Assembly (NCBI RefSeq): GCF_026213295.1
Contig: NC_079421.1
Span: 20,132,925-20,196,924 of the forward strand
Source of the DNA: Gadus chalcogrammus
Lineage: Eukaryota; Chordata; Actinopteri; Gadiformes; Gadidae
DNA: 64,000 nucleotides
Direction: 5' to 3'
Shown: positions 1 to 11,490 of the stretch, in pieces
Layout of the letters: each line of letters starts with the position of its first letter
Numbering within the stretch: position 1 is the first letter of the stretch
The notes under the pieces: model-generated
Databases searched by the model: none
The model's input: the letters and a program-made list of their open reading frames with translations, nothing else
What the model was told of the DNA's origin: nothing
Program-made: the position numbers and the translations under genes

Positions 1-1139
1 TGAGTGAGGAGGTGGAGGTCTTGCTCTGGGTGAGAAGGCAGACACCTTGGGACAAACTACATGTTACCTTTTTAACCTTTGACAGTTCTAGAGTATCTTC
101 TACTGTAACATGTGGGAAGGACGAACATTACTTTAGCTTTGATATTATCCAGGGGTTAAACTTCTGTGGCAATTAATGACGGCAGCTATTTAGAACATAC
201 AAAAGCTGAAGCAACAAAGAACACCAAGCAGTATCGATATTAAATCAAATATACTCAGCCATATTCAGGTGCTGGGTTCCGTTGAAGAAATGTCAAATTA
301 TCTTCCTCCTTGAAATGATTTTGAGCCTTCAGTGATGTCATAAATGGGCCCGCAAGTAGAACGCTGTTTTGTACGCAGTGAGAGTCCCGTCACGTCATCG
401 TGGTTAAAAGTACGGCGCAACCAACGGAAATTAGCAACATATAGTACGACGTACGTGTCAGTATGTATTTAATATCAAACTTCAGTTGTTTAAGATAGGG
501 GCAACAATTCCCAATGGAAACGGAGTGAAAAATTGTTTCCGTTGGCAACGGCTCAAGGTTACGCAAATACAATCCAGAACGTTCCGCCAGATTCCCTCAG
601 GGGACTCCCGTCCAACTAACTGCCAGGTGGTTTCTTATGGTTGTCAAGACTACAACGTTTTATGCTAACCATTGGGACTAAATCAAGTGACCGCACTCAG
701 AACCTTCCACGGCGGGAAGCACAAACCGTCCGACTGGAATCCGAACATTCCAGCGGGAACCAACCAAAGAAATAACAGAACCAGCGCCTCACCTTGAGCT
801 GAACGGAGGAAGATCCTGAAGTCCAGCGATGGTCTTCAGTAAAACACAGCCAACAGACTTACCTTGAGGGGATCTGTTTGTTGCTGTTGGTCATTACTAC
901 TATTCAGTGTACCTTTACATTATTTTGCACCCAGTGTGTACAAGTTATATCACTCAAACCGTACGAAGAACCAAACTACCATGTACGTCCCACAACAACT
1001 TTAAACCTAAAATCCTGGAATCATTCAATACAAAACCGTGTCTACATTTTACAATTATCTAGATTATTCAGTGTAAAAACCATACAGAGCAAATTTAATC
1101 TATAATGATAATACTTATAAAACTCTACATCTCCATCAC
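1..1139. other. No recognisable gene
   Basis: Unique-looking AT-balanced sequence. Open frames here are short, lack splice context and show no domain I recognise. I see no RNA gene or clear repeat. Confidence 0.4.
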
Positions 1140-1440
1140 TAGAGTGTTGCATCCTACTCATGGGGGTGTGGTCTGAGTGAGCAGAGATGCATGCTGGGAT
1201 ACAGTACTGTCTGAAGTCTTCAGTTCTATAGACAAGCCCCTCAGGAGAAACCAAGTGTTTGAGAATCTGTCGCGACATCAGTTACATGAGCTCGAATATC
1301 CTTCAAGATGGCGCCAGGATTCTCAGAGGAGAAAAGCCAAGAGGATGATGTGTGGGTTCTTCCTCTCAGCCAGTGGAACACAACAACGGTCTTCATCAGA
1401 GTACCATGGAACACTTTGAAACATTCTCCTCTTTACACCT
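1140..1440 (+). repeat. Diverged repeat, plus-oriented copy of an inverted pair
   Basis: This segment matches, at roughly 70 percent by eye, the reverse complement of 2700-3000. Shared landmarks are a tgagtgagcagag start, a ctgtctgaagtct block, a gacatcagttacatg block and a ccatggaacac end. The translated frames of both copies start similarly (MSR-A-WD--LSEV), but neither continues as a recognisable protein. It may be a mobile-element fragment or the relic of a multicopy gene family exon. Confidence 0.5.
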
Positions 1441-2220
<780 letters not shown>

Positions 2221-2699
2221 GAACCCTACGGATGCTCAAAAATCATCCATCTCATGTCAAACCCAAACACACATACCACTCAGCCATAAAAGGCCAAACA
2301 ATCATGCAGGGTAAAAACCTCATGCCAAATAACCTTCCATCATCACCCCCCCAGCTCTCCTGCCAGGGCACCCAGAACAGAACAACCAATGTCTCCAGAG
2401 ATGTAAATTATGTACAACATCCTTCAGTGGCGTCCCACATTGGTGATGGATTATGCTTGGCGTCTCCAAAATGTGTCCCAGGTTGATTCAACGTCTCTGA
2501 AGTCATGTCTTTGTATTCCATTGGTTTCCTGAATGACGGGCCTTCACAGATGCAAACGGTAGAGCTTTAGTCAGCCTGAGGACAGGAAGGAGGTCATCTG
2601 TTCAGAAGACCACCCAGTGGAGGGGGGTGGCTCTTGAGGAGCAGGATCCATATGGGGATGGCCCCAAATAGGACCTTCTTGGAAATGAAACTGTTCCTG

Positions 2700-3000
2700 A
2701 GGAGTCCCGATGCATGGAGGGGACTGTTCAATGTGTTCCATGGTTCTCTGTGTCAGACTGAAGTTGAGTTTTAGTTGTTGAGATGAGGAGCCCCCTCATC
2801 TCCCCCTGGTGTTTCTCCTTCTGAATCCCTGTCTCCATCTTTAAGAACATTCCAGTCCATGTAACTGATGTCACGACAGTTTCTCGAACACTCGGTTTCC
2901 CCTGAGGGGGCGTGTCTACAGACCTGCAGACTTCAGACAGCTCTATATCCCAGTATGCACCTCTGCTCACTCAGACCACACCCTCGTCAGTAAAGCAACA
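2700..3000 (-). repeat. Diverged repeat, minus-oriented copy of the inverted pair
   Basis: Partner of 1140-1440 in opposite orientation, with the same ordered landmarks on the minus strand. The 1.3 kb between the arms contains an (AC)n tract and unrelated sequence, so this looks like two separate insertions or an inverted duplication. Confidence 0.5.
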
Positions 3001-3064
3001 CTCATGTGATGAAGATGCAGAGCTCAGGAGAGTAGGATGAAAGCAGACTGAAGATATCATTTTA

Positions 3065-3215
3065 AAAGGGGACATATCATACCACCAGGTTTGAGCGTGA
3101 TTAGCCATTACAATCTGTTTTCAAAATGTGCAGCATTGTGACATCACAGGTGGGAGTGTCCACCTAGATATATGGCTAATCACACTCACACCTGGTGGTA
3201 TGATATGTCCCCTTT
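3065..3215. mobile_element. Short foldback MITE, 151 bp
   Basis: The two ends are 44-nt inverted repeats (3065-3108 and 3172-3215) with two mismatches by eye, separated by a 63-bp centre. The ends start AAAGGGGACATATCAT. The compact stem-loop without coding capacity is typical of non-autonomous DNA transposons of fish. The target-site duplication is ambiguous because both flanks are TA-rich. Confidence 0.75.
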
Positions 3216-3547
3216 AACAAATCATTAAAACCAACATAAACCAAACACCTAAGTAACCCATGAACCCATAAAACATCCTTATACTCAGATCAACCTTCAG
3301 GTAACAGGTTAACTCACCAGGAAGCCAAAATACATCAATGTGCCCAAGAGTAATGAGAAATTAATGACTTACAGTTTGCAGTTCATCTTGATGGTTAAGT
3401 TGGGATACTCACAGAACTGCAGTTAAATATCCATTATAGACCTTTGAAGGAAGGAACAGTTTACTCATGAAAAAAGTCTTCATTCAATTCACCTTACTGT
3501 GTGTGAGAAGGAAGCTTTCATATAAGAGACTCATTCACTGGTTAAAC

Positions 3548-3712
<165 letters not shown>

Positions 3713-4019
3713 TGAGCGAATCACCTCCTCCCAAACAGGATACAACTTTGAGGGGAAAAGCCAAAAAAGGCATGTTTAATCTTTAACATAACAAAGTCTC
3801 TCAAAACACAAATAACGTCAAACCTGGGAGGAATCAGCGGTCCCCTCCTCCATGGGTGGAATCCCGTCACCCCCGAGGACCGGTCTCTCCGTGCAGGAGC
3901 TCCCGGGCTGGGAGAGACCCGAATGAGAGGAGAAGCAGGCTATTTAAGCCCTGCTTCTCCACCTGTTCCTCAGGTGCTCTGAATCTCCTTAATTGGCAAC
4001 GGCCGGGTTGCCACAAGAC

Positions 4020-4450
<431 letters not shown>

Positions 4451-5030
4451 AAAGATCCACTCCATACAGTTCTGGTCACTAAATACTACTCCTCCTTCTC
4501 TCTTCTCCTTCTCCCCTCTAATCCTTTTCTCCTCTCCTTCCGTCTCTCTTCCACGCATATCGCATTTTTATTGCCTCTACTCAACAGAATAGATTTGGGT
4601 GGGGTTTAGCCCAGAGGGAAAATTAAAATACTGCGTGCCAAATGTATGAGTATGCTTTATGGTGCATGCAAACTTTTTCATAATGCTTTATCTAAATAAA
4701 CGAAATACGCAGTTTATTATAGCTTTAAATAGCTACCTGACTGCTATGCTGCTTATCCCCAAACATCTTAAGTTCCATTCAAGTTATTGCAGAGTAAAAT
4801 TAATACAAGTGAGGCAGACCTTACTTGTATTAGGCAGACAACGTTTTTAGCAACAATAATTCTGAATACTGCATGTAAGTACTGCTTTAATGAAGTCTAC
4901 ATTATTGAGGTGCTTGGTGATGAAAAAATATATTGTAATTTTACAGTAGGATGTTTTTGTATACTAAACAACATACAACAATACCAAAAGTGATAAGTTC
5001 ATAAGTTCTTGTTTTTCCTTGCATTTTTAG

Positions 5031-5240
5031 TGCTGATTCAGACCGAAGAGGATCCTCAATCAATCTATTTAAAGACAGCTGGAATTGGAGATAATGTTAC
5101 GCTGGATTGCCTAGCTTTGAATGACCAGAATATCATTGATATATTATACTGGCATAAGCAATCTCTATGATATAATCCCCAAATGGTAGTAAGAAGATAT
5201 TGTATATTAAATGAGATTCAACCGCCCTTCATGTCAAGGT
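5031..5240 (+). pseudogene. Dead immunoglobulin V-type exon
   Basis: After a good acceptor (gcatttttag, ending 5030), the frame from 5033 reads through motifs of an Ig V domain: GDNVTLDC (first Cys and its B-strand context, codons 19-26), then LYWHKQSL (C-strand Trp, codons 38-45). At codon 46 a TGA (5168-5170) replaces what is usually Gly in fish V-type receptors, followed in frame by YNPQMVV, a typical C' strand. No J-like strand or second Cys in YYC context follows, and the 3' part merges into duplicated non-coding sequence. The composition recalls fish novel immune-type or CD8-like receptors, but the family cannot be fixed from one broken exon. No leader exon was identified upstream. Confidence 0.6.
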
Positions 5241-5390
5241 TCTTGGTTGATATAGTAGTAAATCTTTGATTTGAAATGTGACCTGGACCTTAAAGTAAAC
5301 AAAAAAGAACCTCTAGCAAATAAACAAATGTTTCGGGAAATCCTAACTGAAATGTTGCCTCCTCTTTTTAGAAAATCCATTGGTTTGTGC
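5240..5390. repeat. Locally duplicated segment, copy 1 of 3
   Basis: The stretch from the tgatatagtagt motif to ccattggtttgtgcct occurs again at 6241-6390 and 10201-10350, nearly identical. It is part of the duplication history of the RNase cluster. Confidence 0.8.
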
Positions 5391-5694
5391 CTCCCGGACA
5401 GAGGGACTGTCGGGTGTGAAACATTTTGTCTCTGTTCTGCAGAATATATTGATGTATTATGTAAGCTTTTAAACGGCAAAAAAATCAATTCTCTTAAACT
5501 TAGTTCACAGTGTGCAGAATCTGATCCAAGCCAGGGGCATTCTGTAAGCAACAGTATTAAGCTCTTCTTTGTGACACTGATTCAGTGCTGGTCATTAAGA
5601 AGGCTAGGTTCACCAGACACAACATTGTGCATTGCTGGGATCCATCTTAATTGCTGGGATCAATCATATGGGTTTATAGATGACAATCAAATAC
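5391..5694. repeat. Locally duplicated segment (partner 8884-9184)
   Basis: This block starts CTCCCGGACAGAGGGACTG. It is present again at 8884-9184 with few substitutions and a short indel. Function unknown. The frame across it is open for about 100 codons but matches no domain I know. Confidence 0.8.
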
Positions 5695-6539
5695 AGTTAA
5701 CCTCTGCAATGTGAGATTGATTCAATATAGTTTATAAAGTAGTAATAATTATCACACTTTTGGCTATTAAATAGTTGTCGGCTATCGACTATAGGCCTAT
5801 GCAGACATTTCTCCACTCCATATAGTGTGATATAAAAGCTTACCATGCATCAATTACGGCAGATTTGTATGTAGGCAGGGCATGGCGAAGATAAAGTGAA
5901 TTGTGTATTGATCTTGTGAGTAGTTTTGTGTTAGGGCGATCTTTAGGTATCTATATTTTTTGTATGTTGTTTGATTCTTTCTTTTTTATACCTTTTTTCG
6001 TTCTTTTCATGGCGGATAATGGTTTATGCTTCAGGACTTAATATCAAATGTTATTTATGCAAAGAAAATATTTGCCATAATATCATTAGAAAGCTATGTT
6101 CAAACATAATACATATTTAATAATTATTTTAAAACAATATTTAAATTCCCCAAAAGTCCTTTCTTGCATGCTAGTGTTTGGTAAAAACCAATTCATGCAG
6201 TTTTGTTTTTTAAATGAAAGGTAATACACTTCATTATATATATTGATATAGTAGTTAATCTTTGATTTGAAATGTGACCTGGACCTTAAAGTATACAAAA
6301 AAGAACCTCTAGCAAATAAACAAATGTTTCGGGAAATCCTAACTGAAATGTTGCCTCCTCTTTTTAGAAAATCCATTGGTTTGTGCCTGTTGCCGTGTTT
6401 GTTTCTTCAAAAAAATCTTTAAATTAATTTCACATTTTAACAATGTAAACTGTCCACATACATATCCTTTTAATTTGAGTAGAACAGTCCAAATCATAAA
6501 TCATCAATGTATTCCAACAATTCCTGGTTTCTCCCTTAG

Positions 6540-6650
6540 CCAATCAGCCCGTTCCCCTTTCTCCATCATGATTATCAGTCAAACGTAGCTATCCAAGTTC
6601 AAAAGGTATCAAAGTTCAAAAGGTATCAAAGTTCACAACTTCTATATAAA
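6540..6650 (+). promoter_or_regulatory. RNase copy A promoter (CCAAT box and TATA box)
   Basis: A CCAAT box at 6540-6544 (AGCCAATCAG context) lies about 100 bp before a TATA box, TATATAAA at 6643-6650. Between them AAAGTTCAAAAGGTATC-type motifs are repeated, which resemble nuclear-receptor half sites (AGTTCA). A start near 6670-6680 is expected. The first untranslated exon would end at 6701 (acaG/GTATTT). Confidence 0.65.
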
Positions 6651-6783
6651 GATTAAACAGTGCCAATCTTTATTTTCTCCTGAGCACTGCACATAAAACA
6701 GGTATTTGCATTTCTCCAATGAATAGAACTAAAGAAATGTTTTTTATGTAAACTAAGTTTATTGATCTAACTTTAATTTTCAG

Positions 6784-6837
6784 CACTGGGTTTCTCAAAA
6801 AAGAAAGCAAGAGGATTATTTGGCATTTAACAAAAAG
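6784..6837 (+). other. RNase copy A second untranslated exon
   Basis: Bounded by a cag acceptor ending 6783 and an aaaag/GTATTT donor at 6838. The same exon is conserved in copy B at 10686-10735, supporting its reality. The next acceptor is tttag ending 7065, which leads into the coding exon. Confidence 0.55.
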
Positions 6838-7081
6838 GTATTTGGGATGTGTTCATCTTTGGTTTTTTTTTATGTCTGCATTGTAAAAGTGAATGCCGAT
6901 TACATTTTAAAGGACAGAGATTCTGTATAACCACTGATGTCAGATTACAGCAACTGAATATTATTTAAACCTGAATTTATTAATCTGTTAACAATATTTT
7001 TTCCTTTTTAATCCGGAAACATTTGTTGTCTGTTTTTAAAATGTGACCACAAATGTGTCCTTTAGCTTCCACAACCAAAGA

Positions 7082-7513
7082 ATGATGAAGAGCCACCATG
7101 TGGGTCTTCTGCTGCTGCTAGTGTACTCGACCACAGCGTCGAGGCAGAACCGTTCCCCAAACGAGTACCAGAAGTTCAAAGACCAACATTTCAAACAGGG
7201 GATGAGAATTTCTGAGTGTGATTCTGTAATACGCGACAGAAATATCTTTGATGTGAATACCAATCTCTGTAAACCGACCAACACCTTCATCACTGCCCCT
7301 CTCTCCCAATTCTTAGCCCTCTGTGGGGGAAATAGACCAGGTAGAATCACTACTAACAACCTGTTCACTTTTGTCATGTGTCAACTCACTAACGGTGCTG
7401 ACCAACCCAGACAGCCAAATTGCCGGTACCGGGGTTGGTCCCCCACATTTGCCAAAAAGCTAATCGTTAATTGTAAGGATCGATTACCAGTGCATTTTTT
7501 CGGATACGCATAA
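7082..7513 (+). CDS. Secreted RNase A superfamily ribonuclease (fish type), copy A
   Basis: A 143-residue protein in a single coding exon, as is usual for the RNase A family. The ATG at 7082 (a second follows at 7085) lies just after a tttag acceptor at 7065. An upstream in-frame extension would lie in the intron. Residues 1-20 form a signal peptide (hydrophobic GLLLLLVYSTTAS). The mature enzyme has the catalytic triad in family context: His36 in KFKDQH, Lys64 in CKPTNTF, His138 in PVHF. Six cysteines (46, 63, 81, 100, 114, 131) are arranged as in fish RNases and angiogenins, which lack the fourth disulfide of pancreatic RNase. The expected role is extracellular RNA cleavage after pyrimidines, with possible angiogenic or host-defence activity as known in fish relatives. 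The mature protein is basic. A duplicate lies 3.9 kb downstream. The family call is firm; the ortholog name is not decided. Confidence 0.93.
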   Translation: MMKSHHVGLLLLLVYSTTASRQNRSPNEYQKFKDQHFKQGMRISECDSVIRDRNIFDVNTNLCKPTNTFITAPLSQFLALCGGNRPGRITTNNLFTFVMCQLTNGADQPRQPNCRYRGWSPTFAKKLIVNCKDRLPVHFFGYA

Positions 7514-7575
7514 TAGAGACATTGCATACTTGCAAAATTTATTTATCGAGTGAGTTGTAATGCACTTGATCATCA

Positions 7576-7581
7576 AATAAA
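7576..7581 (+). terminator. Polyadenylation signal, RNase copy A
   Basis: AATAAA 63 bp after the stop codon, conserved in position in copy B. Confidence 0.8.
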
Positions 7582-7605
7582 AAAAAGGATGAACACTATC
7601 AATGC

Positions 7606-8883
7606 TTTCGTTATTTTATTGCCTGGGACATCAGCTCATGGGAGCATTATATTTCTTCAGAAACATTGTAAGCTAGGTAGCTGAAGAGTAATGTTAACCA
7701 TGGTCCATATGTAAGATCCATAAAATATATCAAATAAAACTGGGGACAGTGTTATATCCTCTAAATCTCTGTATAATATACAGTATCATTAAAAATATCA
7801 CTAACCTATGATTTATATGTAAAATTAGGCTTATAATAACAAGCAGACAGCAAGCCGACCACATCCAGTGCACCAAGATCGATTGATGAAAATTGGGACC
7901 TAGTGTCAGACAATCAACAATGGGTCATCATGAATTGTGAACTCATCATATTCTTTCTGTACCAATACATTCACATTCTGTCATGTGGATTTCACTGTTT
8001 TAAATACAATCTCAAACCTGCTGCGTTAGTATAACATATTTCTCTGTAGGTAAATACCAATTTGTCCACTATCTTCTTGAAGGTATAGGATCTTTCAATC
8101 AAAAAAATAACAAAATTCATAGTTTGCTGAGGGCCTGAAGAAGCGACAGAAGATGGGAGTTGTTGACTTCAGCACCATTGCCCAATAGTGTCCAGCTGGA
8201 GACCTCAGGCCTCGGGCCCACCTCCAGCGCTAGGCCCCATATCTATCGCCAAGACCCATGGGAGAAAATCACATGCGTTAAGGTGGAAAATCCCTTTATA
8301 GCGCTTCTATATCGATAAATAACGTTAACATGCCACTGTATTTTATTGTGCTCATCGTTAATAAACAAATGTAATATATGTATTGTGAGAAGAATGAATT
8401 TTGCTCTACTTTTATAAAGTAGAGTAAAATAAAGCAGTAAAAGTCATGATATAGCAATATTTATGTATGTAAATCATGTCATGATTATACAAATATTTAT
8501 GAGTTCTCATTTTGCTGCTTTTGAGCTTATTTGAGCTTAACATGGATCGATAAGGAGTTCTGAACTCATAGAATAGCCAGGCCTTAGAAGGCCGGTTTGC
8601 CCAAGCAATATGTCAAGGGCTACTTTAAGACAAAGAGGTTGTGAGACTGAGTGTGTTGACTGATAACCACTTACAAGGCCGAAAAAACACTTTGTATAAG
8701 GGAGGGTTCCAGTTTCAGAGCAGCGCTCTGGATAAGTAACAAGCTGCCTCTCAGGCATCGGCATGTGGAGAAGAACATTAGGAGGAGTCAGATCGAAGGA
8801 GGTCCCGATGGAGCAGTAACCAACTGTGCGTTTGTGATGTGTGGAGCTCAGACTTGACGTGGTGGACCGTCAGGCAGCTAAAT
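7606..8883. other. No recognisable gene between the RNase copies
   Basis: AT-rich intergenic sequence. An open stretch near 8130 (GLKKRQKMGVV) ends quickly and has no family match I know. No RNA gene seen. Confidence 0.4.
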
Positions 8884-9184
8884 CTCCCGGACAGAGGGAC
8901 TGTCGGGTCTGAAACATTTTGTCTCTGTTCTGCAGAATATATTGATGGATTATGTAAGCTTTTAAACGGCAAAAAAATCAATTATCTTAAACTTAGTTCA
9001 CAGTGTGCAGAATCTGATCCAAGCCGCTAGCGGCATTCTGTAAGCAACAGTATTAAGCTCTTCTTTGTGACACTGACCCACTGCTGGTCATTAAAAAGGC
9101 TAGGTTTACCAGACACATCATTGTGCATTGCTGGGATCCAACTTAATTACTGGGATCAATCATATGGGTTCATAGATGACAATC
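8884..9184. repeat. Locally duplicated segment (partner 5391-5694)
   Basis: Near-identical to 5391-5694. Its similarity ends exactly where the hAT-like terminal sequence begins at 9185. Confidence 0.8.
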
Positions 9185-9985
9185 CAGAGGTGTCAAGTAA
9201 CGGAGTACAAATACTTAGTTACCTTACTTAAGTAGAAATTTTGGGTATCTATACTTTACTGGAGTAATTATTTTCTGCCTACTTTTTACTTCTACTTCTT
9301 ACATTTTCACGCACTTATCTGTGCTTTCTACTCCTTACTTTTAAAAAATGGCCTCGTTACTCCTATTTAATTTCGGCTTGTTTATAATCCGCCAGCGTTC
9401 AAAAACAAACAAACACAAACAAAAAAAACTATCCAGATAATTTGCGCCATCGGATAGAGTGAATTTGATTGGTTGGATGAGATTAGAAACATATACCATT
9501 CTGACACCCTATACGCGATCCGTGGCACCTGCGCATGACCAGAGCCCGTCCACATTCTCTGACATGACATAAATCGCGCCACATTCCAGCTACGAAATAG
9601 CAGAATACAGCACTCCCTGCCTCAGCAGCATGTGAAAGACTTTTTAATGTTGCAGGGCTGATCTTCGGTCCAAAAAGAGCATGCATTGGCTCGAAGAACT
9701 ATGAGAACCAGTTGCTTTTGCGGCTGAACAAAGCCTATTGGTAACTCTTTGTTGCATGGTCTGTGCTTAACTGATGTAGATGCTGGTGTCGATGTTTTCT
9801 TTTCAGGAAATGTTCAATCACTAGCAAAAGTTTGGTTAGCACCGTCAGCTGGGCACTGCTGATTTGTTATGGTGCGTCCCAGTTCGCCAAGTTCTTACTC
9901 GTTACATCTTAAATTCCTGCAGCTAAGCTTGGATACATACATTTACATTCCCAATAAAGGCTTTTGATAACATGCCTCTGAAGTT
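9185..9985 (+). mobile_element. hAT-like DNA transposon, one end only
   Basis: Begins with CAGAGGTGT, the terminal motif of Tol2-type hAT elements, followed by the tandem ACTTAAGTA/TACTTTACT subterminal motifs typical of fish hATs. A matching right-hand inverted terminus (ACACCTCTG) is not seen, so the element is truncated or rearranged. The right boundary is set where duplicated RNase-block sequence resumes. The 3' part has an AATAAA. No transposase frame survives. Confidence 0.65.
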
Positions 9986-10388
9986 AGACTTGTTGCAAAT
10001 GTCAAATGTTGTTATTTATGCAAAGAAAATATTTCCCAAAATATCATTAGAAAGCTATGTTCAAACATAATACATATTTAATAATTATTTAAGAACAATA
10101 TATAAATTCCCAAATAGTCCTTTCTTGCATGCTGGTGTCTGGTAAAACCAATTCATGCAGTTTAGTTTTTTAAATGAAAAGCAATCGCTTCATCATATAT
10201 ATTGATATAGTAGTTAATCTTTGATTTGAAATATGACCTGGACCTTAAAATAAACAAAAAAGAACCTCTAGCAAATAAACAAATGTTTCGGGAAATCCTA
10301 ACTGATATGTTGCCTCCTCTTTTTAGAAAATCCATTGGTTTGTGCCTGTTGCCGTGTTTGCTTCTTCAAAAAAATCTTTCAATTAATT

Positions 10389-10462
10389 TCACATTTTAAC
10401 AATGTAATTTGTCCACATACATAATATGTATGTGGACAATTTACATTGTTAAAATGTGAAAC
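10389..10462. repeat. Near-perfect 74-bp palindrome in the copy B promoter
   Basis: Two arms of about 36 nt meet at a 2-nt centre (CATA/AT/TATG) with one mismatch by eye. The left arm corresponds to sequence also present once in copy A (around 6429-6464). The right arm is its inverted copy and replaces the copy A segment that carries the CCAAT box. Confidence 0.85.
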
Positions 10463-10548
10463 CAGCCCGTTCCCCTTTCCCCATCGTGTTTATCAGATAA
10501 ACCTTGGTATCAAAGTTCAAAAGGTATCAAAGTCCTAACTCACAACTT

Positions 10549-10558
10549 CTATGTTAAG
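10549..10558 (+). promoter_or_regulatory. Degraded TATA box of RNase copy B
   Basis: CTATGTTAAG stands where copy A has CTATATAAAG. The first untranslated exon would end at 10608 (acag/GTAATT). Confidence 0.55.
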
Positions 10559-10685
10559 ATTATACAGTGCCAATCTTTAGTTTCTCCTCAGCACTGCAAA
10601 CAGAACAGGTAATTCCTCCAATGAATACAACTAAAGAAATGTGTTTTATGTAAACTCAATTTATTTATCAAATTTTCATTTTCAG

Positions 10686-10735
10686 TACTGGGTTTCTCAA
10701 AAAAGAAAGCAAGAGGATTATTTGGCAACAAAAGG
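10686..10735 (+). other. RNase copy B second untranslated exon
   Basis: Homologous to 6784-6837, with a ttcag acceptor ending 10685 and a GTATTT donor at 10736. The coding-exon acceptor is ttaag ending 10945. Confidence 0.5.
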
Positions 10736-10961
10736 GTATTTAAGACTATTTTTGGTCTGCCTTGTAAAAGTGCATGCAGATTACATTTTAAAGGACAGAG
10801 AGTATGTACAACCACTGATATAAGATCACAGCAACGGAATATTATTTAAACCAGAATATATTAATCTGTTAACACAGTTTTTTCGTTTTTAATCTGGAAA
10901 CAAATGTTGTCTGTTTTAAAATGTGACCACAAATGTGTCCTTAAGCTTCCACAACCAAAGA

Positions 10962-11402
10962 ATGATGAAGAGCCACCATGTGGGTCTTCTGCTACTGATG
11001 GTCTACTCGACAACAGCGTCAAAGCCGAATCATTACCAAGAAGAGAGGTACCAGAAATTCAGACTCCAACATATAAACCCGGGGATGAGAACTTCTGAGT
11101 GTGATTCTGAAATACTCTCCAGAAATATCGAGACGAATACCAATCTCTGTAAATGGAGCAACACCTTCATCACTGCCCCTCTCGACCAAATCAAAGCCAT
11201 CTGTAGGGGTCATAGGAATGGTTCAATCACTAGTAACAACCCGTTCACTTTTGTCATGTGTCAACTCAGCAACGTTGATCCCAACAACCAACCCAGACAG
11301 CCAAATTGCCAGTACCAGGGTTGGTCCCCCAGATTGGCCAAAAAGATTGTCATTGTGTGTGAGGAAGAATTTCCAATATATTTTGAGACATTTATACCAT
11401 AG
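10962..11402 (+). CDS. RNase A superfamily paralogue lacking the catalytic C-terminal His, copy B
   Basis: A 146-residue intact reading frame, homologous to copy A along its length. Residues 1-20 are the signal peptide. His37 (KFRLQH) and Lys64 (CKWSNTF) are kept, and all six cysteines are present (47, 63, 81, 100, 116, 133), so the fold should form. At residue 140 the family's PVHF is PIYF: Tyr replaces the second catalytic His (TAT, one transition from CAT). The preceding loop changed from basic CKDRL to acidic CEEEF. In RNase A this His is the general acid, and its loss normally cuts activity by orders of magnitude. So this is probably a secreted pseudoenzyme, or a gene on the way out, given the damaged promoter. 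An intact frame and preserved disulfides argue against simple decay. Confidence 0.85.
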   Translation: MMKSHHVGLLLLMVYSTTASKPNHYQEERYQKFRLQHINPGMRTSECDSEILSRNIETNTNLCKWSNTFITAPLDQIKAICRGHRNGSITSNNPFTFVMCQLSNVDPNNQPRQPNCQYQGWSPRLAKKIVIVCEEEFPIYFETFIP

Positions 11403-11457
11403 AGACATTGCATACTTGCAGAATTGATTTGACGAGTTGTAATGCACTTGATCATCA

Positions 11458-11463
11458 AATAAA
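11458..11463 (+). terminator. Polyadenylation signal, RNase copy B
   Basis: AATAAA at the position homologous to copy A. Confidence 0.75.
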
Positions 11464-11490
11464 ACGAAGGCTGAACGCTTGAAATTCTTT

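Larger units (their letters stand above)
6045..7605 (+). repeat. RNase duplication block, copy A
   Basis: Aligns collinearly with about 10007-11490, covering upstream sequence, promoter, two untranslated exons, the coding exon and the polyadenylation signal. The copies differ by substitutions, small indels and one promoter rearrangement. Confidence 0.85.
10007..11490 (+). repeat. RNase duplication block, copy B
   Basis: Collinear with 6045-7605. The major structural difference is a palindrome that replaces about 80 bp of promoter-proximal sequence. Confidence 0.85.

Noticed and set aside
7043..7081. Upstream extension of RNase copy A (and 10923-10961 for copy B)
   Set aside because: It begins with GTG and contains the acceptor AG. 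The ATG after it, followed by a signal peptide, is the natural start.
8130..8250. Short frame with GLKKRQKMGVVDF
   Set aside because: Ends at a stop after about 20 codons, with no splice site or domain that would make it an exon.
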